From: Nannochloropsis salina CCMP1776
Lineage: Eukaryota; Sar; Eustigmatophyceae; Eustigmatales; Monodopsidaceae
NCBI GenBank assembly: GCA_004565275.1
Contig: SDOX01000007.1
Location: 632,115 to 696,114, forward strand
Reading direction: 5' to 3'
DNA length: 64,000 nt
Shown here: positions 40,777 through 52,500 of the stretch, piece after piece
Layout: each line of letters begins with the position of its first letter
How positions within the stretch are numbered: the first letter of the stretch is position 1
The notes under the pieces: generated by a model
Databases searched by the model: none
What the model saw: only the letters and a program-made list of their open reading frames with translations
What the model was told of the DNA's origin: nothing
Translations under genes and position numbers: made by a program

Positions 40777-42515
40777 TCAGCTCCCTTCCCCCTCCTCCTC
40801 CTTGGCCTGCTGTCCTCGGAAACGCCACAGGCCCAGGTTGCCGTCCCACCCTGCGGACACCATCAGGTCCACCTGAGGCGCAAACGCCACGGTGCGAACC
40901 ACGTCGTCGTGGAAAGCCAGCTTTTCCACCGCCCGCCCGTCCTCCCGCCCGGCCTGCTCCGCTCCTTCCCCCTCTGCGGCCAAAGTGTCGTAGGCAAAGA
41001 GGCGCCCGTCCGCGCTCCCTGTGACCACGTACCTACCCCCCGTCAATGCTTCCGAGGAAAACGCCGGTTGAATTAACGTCCGGGCAATCCGATGACCCCG
41101 CCACGTCTGAATCGAGTGATCGCCAACCGGATGCTTCCTCCGCCGCTGCCTCCCCCCCCCCGTCCACCGCCTTCGTTCCAAATCGTCGCAAACCGATAGT
41201 CACCGTCCAAATCCACCGCATACCGTGCCTCTGCGTCCCGCCCGGCCTCCACCATCTTCCTCAAATCCCACAATTTGGTCGTCTGGTCTTTCCCATTGCT
41301 GACCAAATATCTCCCTCCCCCCCGCCCTCCCCCCGGCCCACCGTCCTTGCTGCAGACGCTCGTGATCCCACTCACATGCCCCGCCAACAGCCCTTGCGCT
41401 CGCTCCGTCCGCAGGTCCCACAGCTTGATCAAGCCGTCGTCCGAGCCGGACAGGACCAAGCTCGGTGCCTGCTCCGGGTCCACAAAACAGACGCTGTTCA
41501 CGTCGTCCTGGTGCGCCTGTTCGATGTGGCTGGCGTGCTTCCGTTCCAAGTGGATGAGGTGCAGGCCGCCGTCGTTGCCTCCCCCGATGACCTTGGCTCC
41601 GTCCGCCGAGAAGGCGAGGGAGAAGAGGCAGAAATGGTGGGAGCGATGGGGAGACACCACGATAGCTTCGTGTAATTCGTGGCGCCCAAAGGTGTTGGTC
41701 AAATGCAGGGAGCGGGACCAGGAGGAATATGCGATCCACTTAGCATCCGGGCTGAAACAGGAGCCGACGATCGCCCACCCCACGTACTGGCAGTGGATCT
41801 GTTTCTGAGGGAGGAGCTGGTCCGGCGCCTGGGGGGTGGGGCAGGAGGCAGATACCTGGAAGGGCTCGGCTGTGGTCCTTCCTCCCTCTGTCTCGAGCAC
41901 TTTGCACCGGGCCTGCACGTACAGGAGCTGCTCCATCCCGTACAAGTTGATGGTGCCATCCTGGCAGGCCGTGAAGAGCATCTGCCCGTCCCTGCTGAAA
42001 GACGCGTTGAAAAGGGCAGACTCAAAACCGCTTACAGCCCCCGCCAACAGGTTGGGGTAAAAGTGGGCGCCGTCCGCGGCGGCATAGGCCAGGCTGACGC
42101 GACGGACGACCCGGGGTCCGTAGGCCTCGCGCCAGAGCATAGGGTTTCCACTGACTTTTAATGAGCCGTCTCGCGTCATTGGGGAGCGTGAAAGAAGGGC
42201 AAGGGAAGGAGGAGTGGAATGGAAGGGGAAAGGTGGGGACGAAGCTTTGGGGGAATATCTACATGCGGGAGCAGGGGAGTGGCACGTGGAGGTGGGTGGA
42301 CAGGAGGAGATGAAGGAAGCCTCGCTTGCTCCAGCCGAGCCCAAAAGAGAAGAGGAATCAGCCGCAATGACCCCTCTGCCAGGTGATGTGGACGTAGCAG
42401 CGGCGGCGGCGGCCAGGCGGGAGCTGCGTCGTTGGGGCGAGGGAGATGATGGTGCTGAAGGGGTAGGCATGGCACTACATACACGTCGTCGACAAACTTT
42501 TGCGTTCCTGTGCAT
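40777..42515 (-). CDS. WDR23/DCAF11-like WD40 repeat protein
   Basis: A single open gene from the ATG at 42515 (another in frame at 42470). About 110 N-terminal residues are Ser/Pro/Ala-rich and disordered. Seven or so WD40 repeats follow, for example ALFNASFSRDGQMLFTACQD, LFSLAFSADGAKVIGGGNDG, VNSVCFVDPEQAPSLVLSGS, LIKLWDLRTE and GRYLVSNGKDQTTKLWDLRK. The order DDGLIKLWDLR, then LLAGHVSGIT and TIWNE, then TWRGHRIARTLIQPAFS, with VVTGSADGRLFAYDTL and SAGWDGNLGLWR, follows DCAF11/WDR23 and plant LEC14B. That family provides substrate receptors for CUL4-DDB1 ubiquitin ligases. The frame changes within a C10 run (41152-41161) between repeats five and six. Adding or removing bases there gives one protein, so I treat it as one gene with a probable homopolymer error. 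The C-terminus is acidic. Confidence 0.88.
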
Positions 42516-43182
42516 AAAAGGTGGTATTAAAGTGAAAATTACAGGGTAAAATCATTTTTCACGTGAAATGTTATCACAGGTGAAACAAATGGGGCGGTGT
42601 AACACCCCGAGATACTGCAATATTTCACACAGGAAACAAACACATGCGCATCGGAAGACACGTGCACTGAGACAGGCGACCACAGGCCAAGCAATTGTGC
42701 CAGCGGTCAAGGTCAACTTGCCATTTTCTCACAACCAATCTTCAAGGCGTGCATGCGAGCGTATCTTGGCAAGAAAAGGAAGTGGGTTGCTGTCCTATGC
42801 CGAGTCAGCCCTTTATGTTGATCTACAAGCGAGCTCCCTTCCTACTTCCACTTGAGCCTTGAAGACCACGGCACTTGTGCCGGCCACAACGACGGGGCAA
42901 AGCGTGCGGCCTGGTCATTAGACACGCACAAGGTTGCATTGTGGCGGCCACTGTTGCGTGAGGTGGTCCGCAGTGGACATGTTCTGGTTTTGCACGCCTA
43001 CAGCGTCGCGTCTCCTGCCGTCTGCTTTCCCCCTTCGCCCACTCGGACACGGGCACCTGTTTCTTGGTTTATTTCTCCTTGACAAGCTTCACAAGGGAAT
43101 TCAGCCAGCTCGCACGCTTCAGGGCTAGAAAAGAACAGACTTTCATGATGAAGTGCACTTTTTTCCCGTGTTGAAACGCAGG
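42516..43182. other. Divergent region between WDR23 and the globin gene
   Basis: About 670 bases, more AT-rich than the genes. An acceptor-like ttgaaacgcag lies directly before the globin ATG, so an upstream exon of that gene may be here. No other gene was seen. Confidence 0.5.
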
Positions 43183-45220
43183 ATGACGCTCTTCAGTCGA
43201 AGAAGTACGAGTAATATACGCCTCGGGAAAAGTAGGGTATATGTGACAGTAGGCGGGCTGGCAGCTATAGGGTATTTTCTTCATGTAAGTACAATTCATG
43301 GTATTCAAACCCAATCAAATGGTAGAAAATTAAATATGTGGGTGCGGTGGACACTATTAGCTGGAGTGTGATCGCATGATGCGAGCCTACTAATAAGTGC
43401 TTTAATTCCCGTTGAATCATTTGTCTTCCCTACCCCGTCCTTCGCGTTCGAATGAACATCCTCGCTTGTTTCGGTGCAGTGGCTGTACACGCGTTCGGAG
43501 AAACGGACCTTGCGGCGTGAAGCGCGCGCTGCTGCCCTGCAGGAGCAAATGTCGGTTCGGGATTATGTGGCCTCCTACTTGGAAGACCCTGCGAATAAGA
43601 GCGCCTTCATGAAGCAGGTAAATGGGAAGGAAAGGATTTTCCATCTCGTGTCTGACAACGGATCAAAGTAGGAAGCTCGGTGTCTCCTAGCCTGTCCGGG
43701 CTCAATCCTGGGGGCCATATGTCTGAGGCCCGTCTGCAGCCTGCATGCAAGCGCCCGCCCCGTCCGAAGCTACGCTGATGCGTGGACTCCACGCCCGGAT
43801 TGAATGCACTGAGGCGTCCAGAATACGAGGGAGGCGGAGAGAGCATACCGATGCATGTGATGGACGCGAGGTGCCTCGACTCGGAGGCCTCAGGGGGAAT
43901 CTGCCCCCCCGGCTACCATCTCATCGGATGTCCTCCTTCCTCTTGACCATGCACAGGTGCAACTGGTTCGTCAGAGTTGGAACCGTCTAAAGCCCAACCG
44001 TCTGGAACTAACGGCCCACGTCATGTACCAACGACTGCGGGAAGAGGACCCGAGCACGCAAGAAGTGTGAGAGGGGGGGGCGGGCGATAGAAGGGGCTAG
44101 GGTTTGGGGGGGGGTATTGGGATAGCTCGACTCTCGGGGCAGAGGTTAGTGTTTTTCAGAAAGAGAGCATGGATGCACCGGATCGAAACATGAGGCCCGT
44201 GTGGGTGGGTGGGTGCGTGCGTGGGTGGTGGTGCGGGGCACCCCGTGCGGAGCCTGTCAGCGTCCTCGGTCGGTCCACCGACGCCTTCTGCCCCTGTCTG
44301 TGGCCTCACCACTTGTCTGCAATGCTCGCGAAGGACATTATTCTCGAGGGCGTCGGAGCCACCAAGCCTCCTTTGTGCACGGCATCTCACTGTCGATAAG
44401 GAATGACGCACGCTCCCGGGGGGGGGAAGAGGCATTCGGCTCGGCGTCCGGGCTGGGGAGGGGACAAGGCACGCGAGGAGCGTCATGGCGGTCACGTCTT
44501 TCCTTAACCCTCCCGTCGCCCCCTTCCTCCTTCCCTCCCTCCCTTTTTTCAGCTTTGATCAACAGTTGGATTGGAGCTCCCAGGAGCGGATCTTCACGAT
44601 CATGATTGGCAACCTGATCAGCCGCCTCGACGATCCCTCGGGGGAGGCATTTCTGGGTGAGGAGAAAGGAAAAGGGAGTGAAGCCCATGCGGCGGTCCCC
44701 AGGGGTTCGAAAGCGAGGCGGTGACGGTCTCGGGTGGCTGGAACAATTGAGAGGTCCCCTCCCTTCCTCCCTCCTTCCCTCCCTCCCTCCCTCAGACATG
44801 CTGATTCGGCTGGGGAAGCGGCATCACGACCTTGGAGTGCGGCCACAGCAGTATGTGAGCATGCAGCGCTCGATCCTGGTCTCTTTGGAAGAGCTCTTGG
44901 GGGCGGAATGGAACAGGGACTACCGGGATGCCTGGGCCTCGGTCTTTTCCTTCATATCGCATGTCATGATCAAAGCGGCGGCGGAGGAGGCGCAGCGGGT
45001 GGCGCGGGAAGGGAAGCAAGGTGGGGGAAAGGGAAGGGGTGAGGGGGGCGAGGGGGGCGGGGAGGCGTCGCACGGAGAGGGAATAGGGAAGGGTTGTCCG
45101 ATCACTGCCCCGGCCCATATGCCTGTAAACAAGGTGTTGAGCGGGTTGCAGCTCGAATCGATCCATACCTCCCATCCCGACGGTCACTATTTGCATCGGA
45201 CACCGGCGAAAAAAGGGTGA
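43183..45220 (+). CDS. Membrane-anchored globin-domain protein, five exons
   Basis: Exons 43183-43284, 43480-43617, 43957-44066, 44553-44656 and 44796-45220 give 292 aa. All phases agree (0, 0, 2, 1) across donors GTAAGT, GTAAAT, GTGAGA and GTGAGG. The N-terminus is basic, followed by one hydrophobic helix (VYVTVGGLAAIGYFLH), then a Lys/Arg/Ala helix. The globin fold spans roughly residues 81-220. The A helix is VQLVRQSWNRLKPNRLELTA; the B/C turn is YQRLREEDPSTQEVFDQQ; the E helix is QERIFTIMIGNLISRLDDP. The F helix with the proximal His is LGKRHHDLGVRPQQY (compare IAQKHTSFQIKPEQY of flavohaemoglobins), and the H helix is RDAWASVFSFISHVMI. Haem binding is therefore expected. No reductase domain follows; the tail is Gly/Glu-rich and ends HYLHRTPAKKG. 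It could be an oxygen or nitric-oxide handling or sensing globin tethered to a membrane. The substrate is unknown. Confidence 0.85.
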
Positions 45221-45705
45221 GGGGGAGGAAGGCCGGCGGAGGGGGGGTGGGAGACGAAGGAAGAAGGGCGACCGGAGGCGGAGTCAGGGCGTCGGTGTAT
45301 GTATTGTAATGTTTCCAGAGTGCTGCATGGTATCGTGCATGGAGCGGGGGGGGGGGGATCTAGCAAACAAACGGTCTTTTCGTGAGGCAGGGTAGAAGAG
45401 ATGCCAAGGCGGGGAGGAGGAGAAGGAAGGGAGGGAGGCAAGGGTTGCGAGGGACTCGGAGGAATCTTATCGCCGCATGATAGCGGGAGGCGCGCAAGCT
45501 GGGTGCGTCTTCCATCATACTTTTGGCGACCGGAGCCCTGGGCCGCTCTGGCATTGGGATGGTGAGACTTCTTGCTTCCTGCTATCTTTCATCCCGAATT
45601 CCTACACAAGAAACACGAAACCATCTTGAACCTTGTCCTGCCATTACTTCCTGTATCATCATCACATTATTCCCATGCCCCCCTCGCACCACGCCTTGGC
45701 TTCCC
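45221..45705. other. Convergent 3' region after the globin gene
   Basis: Contains a G10 run near 45349-45358 and purine-rich sequence. No gene was recognised. Confidence 0.55.
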
Positions 45706-46266
45706 TCAGAGCTGCGCACGCCCTAAGGACTTTCGAACTGTTTGTCGATATCGCCCCCACTCCTTATCGCCCGCCCACGCTCCCCCCCCCTCCCGTCCCT
45801 CCATCCCTGCCATCAACCCTCGCAACAGCCACCTCCGCACCGCCACGCTTATCACGTCCGTCAGCTGTGCAGCCGTCGATCGTCCACTCGACTCGCATGC
45901 CTCTGTACAGTCGTACAGCTCTTGCAGGAACGCCTCCTCCTCACAGTCATCGTCCTCCCCTCCCTTCCCGCCCGCCCCCTTTATTGACACCGTGCCCTTC
46001 GAACCCTCCCTCCCTCCCTCCTCCCCCCCCGCTTTCCTCCTCAGCATCCTCCTCATCCAACCCAGGGCCACCCGAAGCCATTGTGTCTCGGTCTCCTCCC
46101 TCCTCCGTCCTCCCACTCGGTCCTCGTCGTCGTCCTCCTCCTCCTCCTCCTCCTCCTCCTCTGGATTCGTATCCTTCACAATCAAGGCCAAAAGAAGGAG
46201 CATCCAGCATTTTTCTCTTTCTTCCTGCTTGCCCCTGCATACTTCCTTCTCGCCTTCTCCCCCCAC
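45706..46266 (-). CDS. Probable C-terminal segment of the URB1 gene
   Basis: An open stretch encoding EKCWMLLLLALIVKD, ETQWLRVALGWMRRMLRRKA, EEAFLQELYDCTEAC and AAQLTDVISVAVRRWLLRGL. This is ordinary helical protein sequence, unlike the low-complexity shadow on the other strand. It lies in the same reading phase as the URB1 frame upstream but is separated from it by about 110 bases of GGA-rich repeat that contain stops. I read it as the end of URB1, reached through an intron or through a repeat tract whose length is wrong. The bounds on the 5' side are uncertain, and a separate small gene cannot be excluded. Confidence 0.5.
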   Translation of the reverse strand: MGGEGEKEVCRGKQEEREKCWMLLLLALIVKDTNPEEEEEEEEEDDDEDRVGGRRREETETQWLRVALGWMRRMLRRKAGGEEGGREGSKGTVSIKGAGGKGGEDDDCEEEAFLQELYDCTEACESSGRSTAAQLTDVISVAVRRWLLRGLMAGMEGREGGGAWAGDKEWGRYRQTVRKSLGRAQL

Positions 46267-46308
46267 CTCCTTCTTCGCCTCCTCCTTTCTTTCCTCCTGC
46301 TCCTTTTC

Positions 46309-46540
46309 CTCCTCACTTCCCTCCTCCTCCTCCTCCTCCTCGTCCTTTCTTCCCTCCCCCTTCTCCTCTTCCCCCTCTTACCTCCTCCTCCTCCTCCTCC
46401 TCCTCCTCCTCCTCCTCCTCCTCCTCCTCCATTCTTCCATCCCCCTCCTCACATTCTTCCTCTTTTCTCTCCTCCCCCTCCTCCTCCCCCTCCTCCTTTC
46501 TTCCCTCATACTCCTCCTCCCCCTTCTCTCCTCTCTCTTT
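46309..46540. repeat. CCT/GGA-rich microsatellite block in the URB1 3' part
   Basis: A dense CCT-rich tract with a perfect run at about 46381-46430, inside or just after the URB1 coding region. Different phases read as poly-Arg or poly-Glu. It is the likely reason the gene's frame is lost here. Confidence 0.85.
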
Positions 46541-49500
46541 CCCCCCAGCCACACGCGCAGGAGCCATGTCGCCGTCGGCGAAGCCAGCTTTCGGCGATCT
46601 ACCCGGGCGAGGTCCAGGAACGTGAAGACGACCCACATCACCAGCACCTCCAGCTTCACATTCTGCGCTCTCTCCTCCCCTTCTCCCGTCCCGGGTGTCA
46701 TCTCACTAATCCCTCCTCGCTGCCCTCCCTCCTCCTCGGTGATAATGTGCAGCAGAATACGTCGACCTTCCCTCCTCATCATCTCCCTTCCCTCGCTCCG
46801 CCACGACGCGCCCTCCTCCCTCCTCATCTCGGCTTTTCCCCTCCACATCAACCTCTCCTGCAACTTCCTTCCCCCCTCCTCAAATTGATTCGAGCGTTTC
46901 TTTCCCTCGACAAGGCGCATCAATACCAACATATCCTCCACTCGTAAAGGCATCCCTCCTCCTCCTTCTCTTCTCATAATTTCCTGCAAAACGGCCACAC
47001 ACCTCAGTATCGCCAGCATCTCTCCCTTCCTTCCTCTCTCTCCCATTCCCTTCCTCTCTCCCTCCTTCCCTCCCACCTCCCGTTCCGCGTTCCTGTCTTC
47101 CACCTCCATCCCTTCCCTTTCCATCACCTTTCCCACAGTCATCACAACCGTCTTCAGCGTCTCTGCCCCCTCCACCAGCACCCTCTGCATCGACCCGGTC
47201 CTCTCGCCCCTCCCTCCCTCCATCTCCCCTTCTTGAACCTTCCTTAAACATCGCGTGCACAGATCCAGCACCCTCACCATCACTCCTCTCATCCGCCTGT
47301 CCGCCCCCCTGTCCTTGTTTCCTCCCTTCCTCCTCCCCTCCCCCCTCCCCTTCCTCCCTCCCTCCTCCTTCTCTTTGGAAAGAACGCGTACCCCTCCCAA
47401 CAAGATTCCTCCCGCCCACGCGAAAAATCCTTGTCGGAATATCAAATGGAAGGCGGCCATGGGAAACGCCGTCGCCGCTCGCAGAATATCGAGGGAGAGT
47501 GACATGGTCAAGTGATCCGTAGCGGGTGATGGAGAGGGAAGGGTCCGCAGGTTAAGGTGGGCGCCGGGGGGTGACGAGGGAGAGGGAGGAGGAGGAGGGA
47601 AGAGGGCCGTATCGACAAGGAGGAGGAGAAGGGAAGGGAGGTGCCGTTGCAGGAGAAGAAAGACGTCTTCCTGCCCCCTCATTCCGTCCCGCAGAAGCCG
47701 CAGGACCCATATTCGCTCCCGCTGATGAGCAGGTCGCGAGGAGAAGAGGAGTGGGAGGGCAAGGGGGATATCGTCGAGGGCCAAAGAGGAGCGACGGACC
47801 AAGAAGGCGTTGATGGGCACGTACAGGTCGTTGGCGGGGCGGGAGAGGATGAGGGAGGTTCGGGCCAGGAAGAGGGCGTGGAGGTAAGGGAGACGGGAGG
47901 AGGGGGAGGAAAGGGAGTGACGGAGGAGTTGGAGGAGGAGGAGCTGCTGGGGACGGTCCTTGGCCGTGGGGTCGGTGTGGGAGGTGGGGAGGGAGAGGAG
48001 GTTGAGGACGTGATGAAGGGCGGCGCCCCCGGCGAGCCGGGTCTCGTGACGATGGGAAGCGAGGGAGAGGAGGAGGTAGGCAAGGAGGGCATCGTCCAAT
48101 ATGGCGCGAAGGGGGAGGGCTTGGAGGCTGAGGAGCCGGTGGAGGAGGGGGAGGAGGAAGGCCGGATCATAGGGAAGGGCTGAGACGGTGTCAGCTTCAA
48201 CCTCTTCCCCCTCTTGCCCTTCCTCCTCCACGGCCAACGGACGCCTGCTGCCAGGTCTCTCTTTCCTCTTCCCTAAGCTTCTCCACTCCTCCTCCCCGTC
48301 CTCCTCGCCCTCGTTTTTTCCCTTCTTCTCCTCTTCCTCCTCCTGCTCTTCCACTCCGGAAATGTCTTCCTCTTCGGCCAAGGGCGGGGGAATTAACGGT
48401 CGGTTCAACGGAAACCGTTCCATGGAGGCGAAGATGCGCTCGGGCTCTATCCATTCACTCAGCCAGGCCGCCACGGCGGCTATTTCTCCCGCTCCACTCT
48501 CACCATCTGTCTTCCTTCCAGACGACTCACCCCCCTCCCAAGGCCCCTCCCTCCTTTCCACCCCAACGCTGCACCTTCCCTCCCTCCTTCCCCCCATTCC
48601 CCCCCCTTTACCCCCCCCGCCCCCGTTCGGAGCCACCTTAAGTCCATTTCAGCCCCGCGCTCGACCAGGACTCGGAGCAGACGCGCGATGAGGAGATCGG
48701 AGGGTAGCAGGGAAGCCGTGTAGGGAGGAAGGAGGTAGGGAAGGAGGGCGGGGCCGTGAGAGGCATCCCCTGCACGAAGAAGCAGCCAGAGCACGAGGCG
48801 GAGGACGGGCACGGCGAGGGGGCTGGTCGATGACGTTGAGGGGGGGGAAGGTTCACCCTCCAGGACCAGGGTGATGAAACGGGAAGGAGAGGAGGAGGAC
48901 GCGGGATGCTGGAGGAGGAGGCGGTCCATCACGGTCTTGAAGAATCTTTCCTCCTCCTCCTCCTCCCCCACCGCCTCACGGCTCCCTTCCCCTGCCCCCT
49001 CCCTCCTTCTCCTCTTCGAACACGCCACCTTAAGACCGGGAGAAGAACGCAGGAGGGCAGAGAGAAGCTGAATGTTGACGAGAGAGGGAGTATGGGACAC
49101 GACCGCCGTCAGTTTCAGCAGGCTCTCTCTCAGCACTTCCCACCCTTCCCTCCTCTTCCTCCAGCAGCTACGTAGGACATCATCTCCTGCCCCACCCTTT
49201 AGCAGAAGCACGGTGCTGAACGCCTCTATTATTCCCTCCATCCCTTCCTCCTTCCCCCCCTCCTCCTCCTCGATTCGCTGCACCGTCGCTTGCACCCACC
49301 TTAACATCAATCTTCTCTTTGCCTCCGGGTCCACCCCTTCCCATGTGAACACCCATTCACTCAGCAGCGCACACAAATGCCCCTCTGGTCCATCACCTCC
49401 TCCCGTCCGCCCGACCCTGCGTCCAATCGATTCGCACCACTCCGCCGTCCTCTCCCGCCCCGTGACGCCTTCCACATGCATCAACAGCGAGCGCAAACCC

Positions 49501-52500
49501 CTTCGGCATGCCCGTGCCCACCTCCTCCCTGCGCCCCTCCTCTCCTCTATGCCTCCTTCCTTTCCTTCCTCCCCTCCCATCCTTTCGCCCTCCACCATCT
49601 CCTCTATCACCAGCTCCAGAAAGGCTACAAGCCACGCCTGCCCCCCGGCGTTGCCCTTGCCCTTCTCCCTCTTTCCTACTCCCCCCCTTCTTTCTCTTTG
49701 CATCATTTCACTCACAACCGGCACCAGCACAAGCGCCCTTATGCCTCTTCCTCCCCCCTCTTCCATCTCCTCCTTTCGTTTCCCCCCCGCCTCCAAATCC
49801 ATCCCTCGGCCTCCTTTTTGACCCTGCCTCCCCAACCATTCCTTCACCTCCCCCCTCACCCACTCCCGCGCCTTTCCCGACACTTTAAGACACTCCGCCA
49901 GCAGGAGCGAGGCCGTCGTGCCCCCAATGCGACATCGCAAGCCTTCCCAGCACAGCGCTACAAGGGGCACCTCCTCCCTCTCCCCCTTCCTCCTTCCCTC
50001 GTCCTGGAGCATCGGAAGAGGGAGGAGGTTCGGGCTTTCCAGGGCCAGCCTAGAGATCACCCAAAGTCTCCCTTCCAAGCTGGTCTCCCCCTTGCCCTCG
50101 CCCTCCCCCTCCGCCCCGCCCTCCGCCCCCCGGTGCAGCAGAAGCTCGCAGGCGGCAACGCGGAGGGGGAGGGGAAGAGAGATAGAGGCAGGAAGGGAGG
50201 AAGGGCCGTCACCAGTAAAAGAGAAGACGAGGTGCTGAAGGTAGGACTGAAGAAAGGTGATGGAATATGAAGATGTCAGGGCGGGACTGCAGCAGGTACG
50301 GATCAAGGCGGCCAGGGAGGGAGGGGAGAAGGAGGTAGAGGGTCCCTTGGAGCGAGCAAAGAGCAAGCCAGCCCCGAGACGTTTCCGTACATAGTCTTCC
50401 TTCCCCCCGCCCTCCACCTCGTCCTCCTTCCCGCCCTCCTCCCATCCTTGCATCTCCATTTGCAAAACACGACCAAGGGCCGCAAGGCCTAGCCAGGCCT
50501 TGACAGGAATGGCGCGAAACTCCGGCGAAAGGAGGGGCTTAAGGAGCCGCTTTGCCTGCTCCCACCCTCCTTCTCCTCTCCCTCCCCCCCTCCTTTCCCC
50601 TCCTCCTTCTGTTTCCTTCCCGGGAAGGCTGCATAGCAAGATCACGCTGTGTATCAGGAGCGTCAAAGCCTCCCCCTCCTCCGCCCTCCTCCTCTTCTCT
50701 CCACTTCCCCCCCTTCCCTGCCCATCACGCTTTTCCCCGCCCCGCCACCTCCAGACCAGAAATTCGCGCAATTTTCTACCCACCTCTTCCGCTTCCCTCC
50801 CCTCGCCCTCCCCCGTCAAGCCAGAAGAAGAAGAATAGGGAAGGGAGGGGACAGACGGAAATGGGAGGGAGGAGGTTCGAAGCCAAGAGCGACAGAGGTG
50901 AAAGAAATGCTCGCAAGCGGCAGCCGCGCGTGATGGGGCGGGAAGACAGGAGGAAGGAGGTTGAGGCCTCTCCCTCTTTTGAGATGAGCCTAGACCGGCC
51001 TCCGGGAAAAAGTAACGGACGCACGCCTCCAGGACCTCCCCGCTGTCCCCCTCAACCTCCCTCCTCCTCCCTCCTCCTCCTCCCTCTGCCTCCTCCGCTT
51101 CCTTAACTTTCTCCAACGCCTGACCGAGACCGCTGACATCCCCTACCACACCGGACGCTGCGCGGCGTTCCCGCCTTAACACCGCCTGCACATAGGCGCG
51201 CGCGTCTTTGAGATGGGAGTACCGGCCTCGCAATGCGTCCAAGGAGAGCCCGAAGGCCCGCAGGTCCTGATGAAGCTCCAGGCTGTCCCCCTCCTCCGTC
51301 CCGACGAGGAGGAGGAGGGCGATCAGCACAGGGGGAGGGGGACGGAAGGGGGTGGTGGGGGAGGGGCGGGAGGAGGAGGAGGAGGAGGAGGAGGAGGAGG
51401 AGGAGGAGGCAAGATCCGCGTCGGCGATCCGGAGGGCCATCAACCAGAACGGGTACGGACGGTTCGCCGCCAGGCGCAGGGCAGCTTCGAGGAGGGCTGC
51501 CGAGTCCCTGCCTCCCTCTAAAGAATCCAGAAGCCGCTCCGCCAATGGAAAATTCCCTTCCTCTTCTTTCCCATCGCCTTCTCCTTCGCTGCCTGCGGTC
51601 CCTGTTTCCTCCTCTCCCGAGGGAGGAGGAGGGAGGGGCCCAGGGGGAAGGTTGGCTTGGAGCACCTCCAGGAGAAGCTGGCGGGTGGTCGCGTAGACGG
51701 CGTCGTCGGACGTGCTCAGGCACAGGGCGAGGAGACGGGCGAAAGCGGAGAGGGAGGGGGAGGGAGGGAGGGAAGGAGGAGGGGAGGGAGGGGAGGTGCC
51801 CTGGGTGTCGGGGGAGGCGGTGGTCCCGTGTTGTTGAAGAATTTTCCCTCGGACGTGCGGGCCTGGCGGGGTCGTGCCTGGGGGGTGGGGGGTGGCGGCC
51901 ATCCATGCCTGGGGGGACTCGGGCGGGAGCCAGTTAAGGTGATGGGGACCGAGGAGGTGAAGAAATCGGAAGAGTTCCCAGAGAAGGAAGGTAGGGGGAG
52001 GAGGGACACGGTGGGAGGAGGAGGAAGGGAGGGAGGGAGGAGGGATGATGTCGGAGACGAGACGGAGGAAATCGAAACGAGCCGCGTGGAGGGCGGCGGG
52101 GAGGACGATCAGGTAGGTTCGAAGGAGGAGGAGGAAGAGGGCAAGGAGGTGGTCCCGCCAGGGCGGGAGGGAGGGCGGGGGCGAGGGAGGGGTGGACGAC
52201 GGGCAGCAACGCGCACGGATGGCCAAGATCACTTGCAGATCGGGAAGGCGATGGAGGAGCGCGATCCGAAGGGCAGAAGGTGAGGACAGGGGTTGCTGCA
52301 GGGGGTGATGAGTTGGGAGGGAAGGACTGCGGGGAGTGGATGCGTTAGGGGAGACACTCCGGAGCACGTGCACGCACAAGAGCAAGCCGAGCCGTTGCAG
52401 CAATGGGTGGGGGCTCAAAAGGGCTTTGGTCAGCTCCCTCTTCCCCAAACCGGCAGGCAGCAAACTCCCCAGGACGCGCTCCGCCCCCACGTCCCCCCCA

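Noticed and set aside
44699-44720. GGGGTTCGAAAGC, resembling a tRNA T-loop box
   Set aside because: It lies in a globin intron, with no A box or cloverleaf around it. Similar GGTTCGAA strings elsewhere are inside coding exons.
45572-46888. Long Ser/Pro/Leu-rich open frame on the plus strand (438 codons)
   Set aside because: It is the reverse image of the CCT/GGA repeats and of URB1 coding sequence. The composition is pure low complexity and no start, splice or domain supports it.
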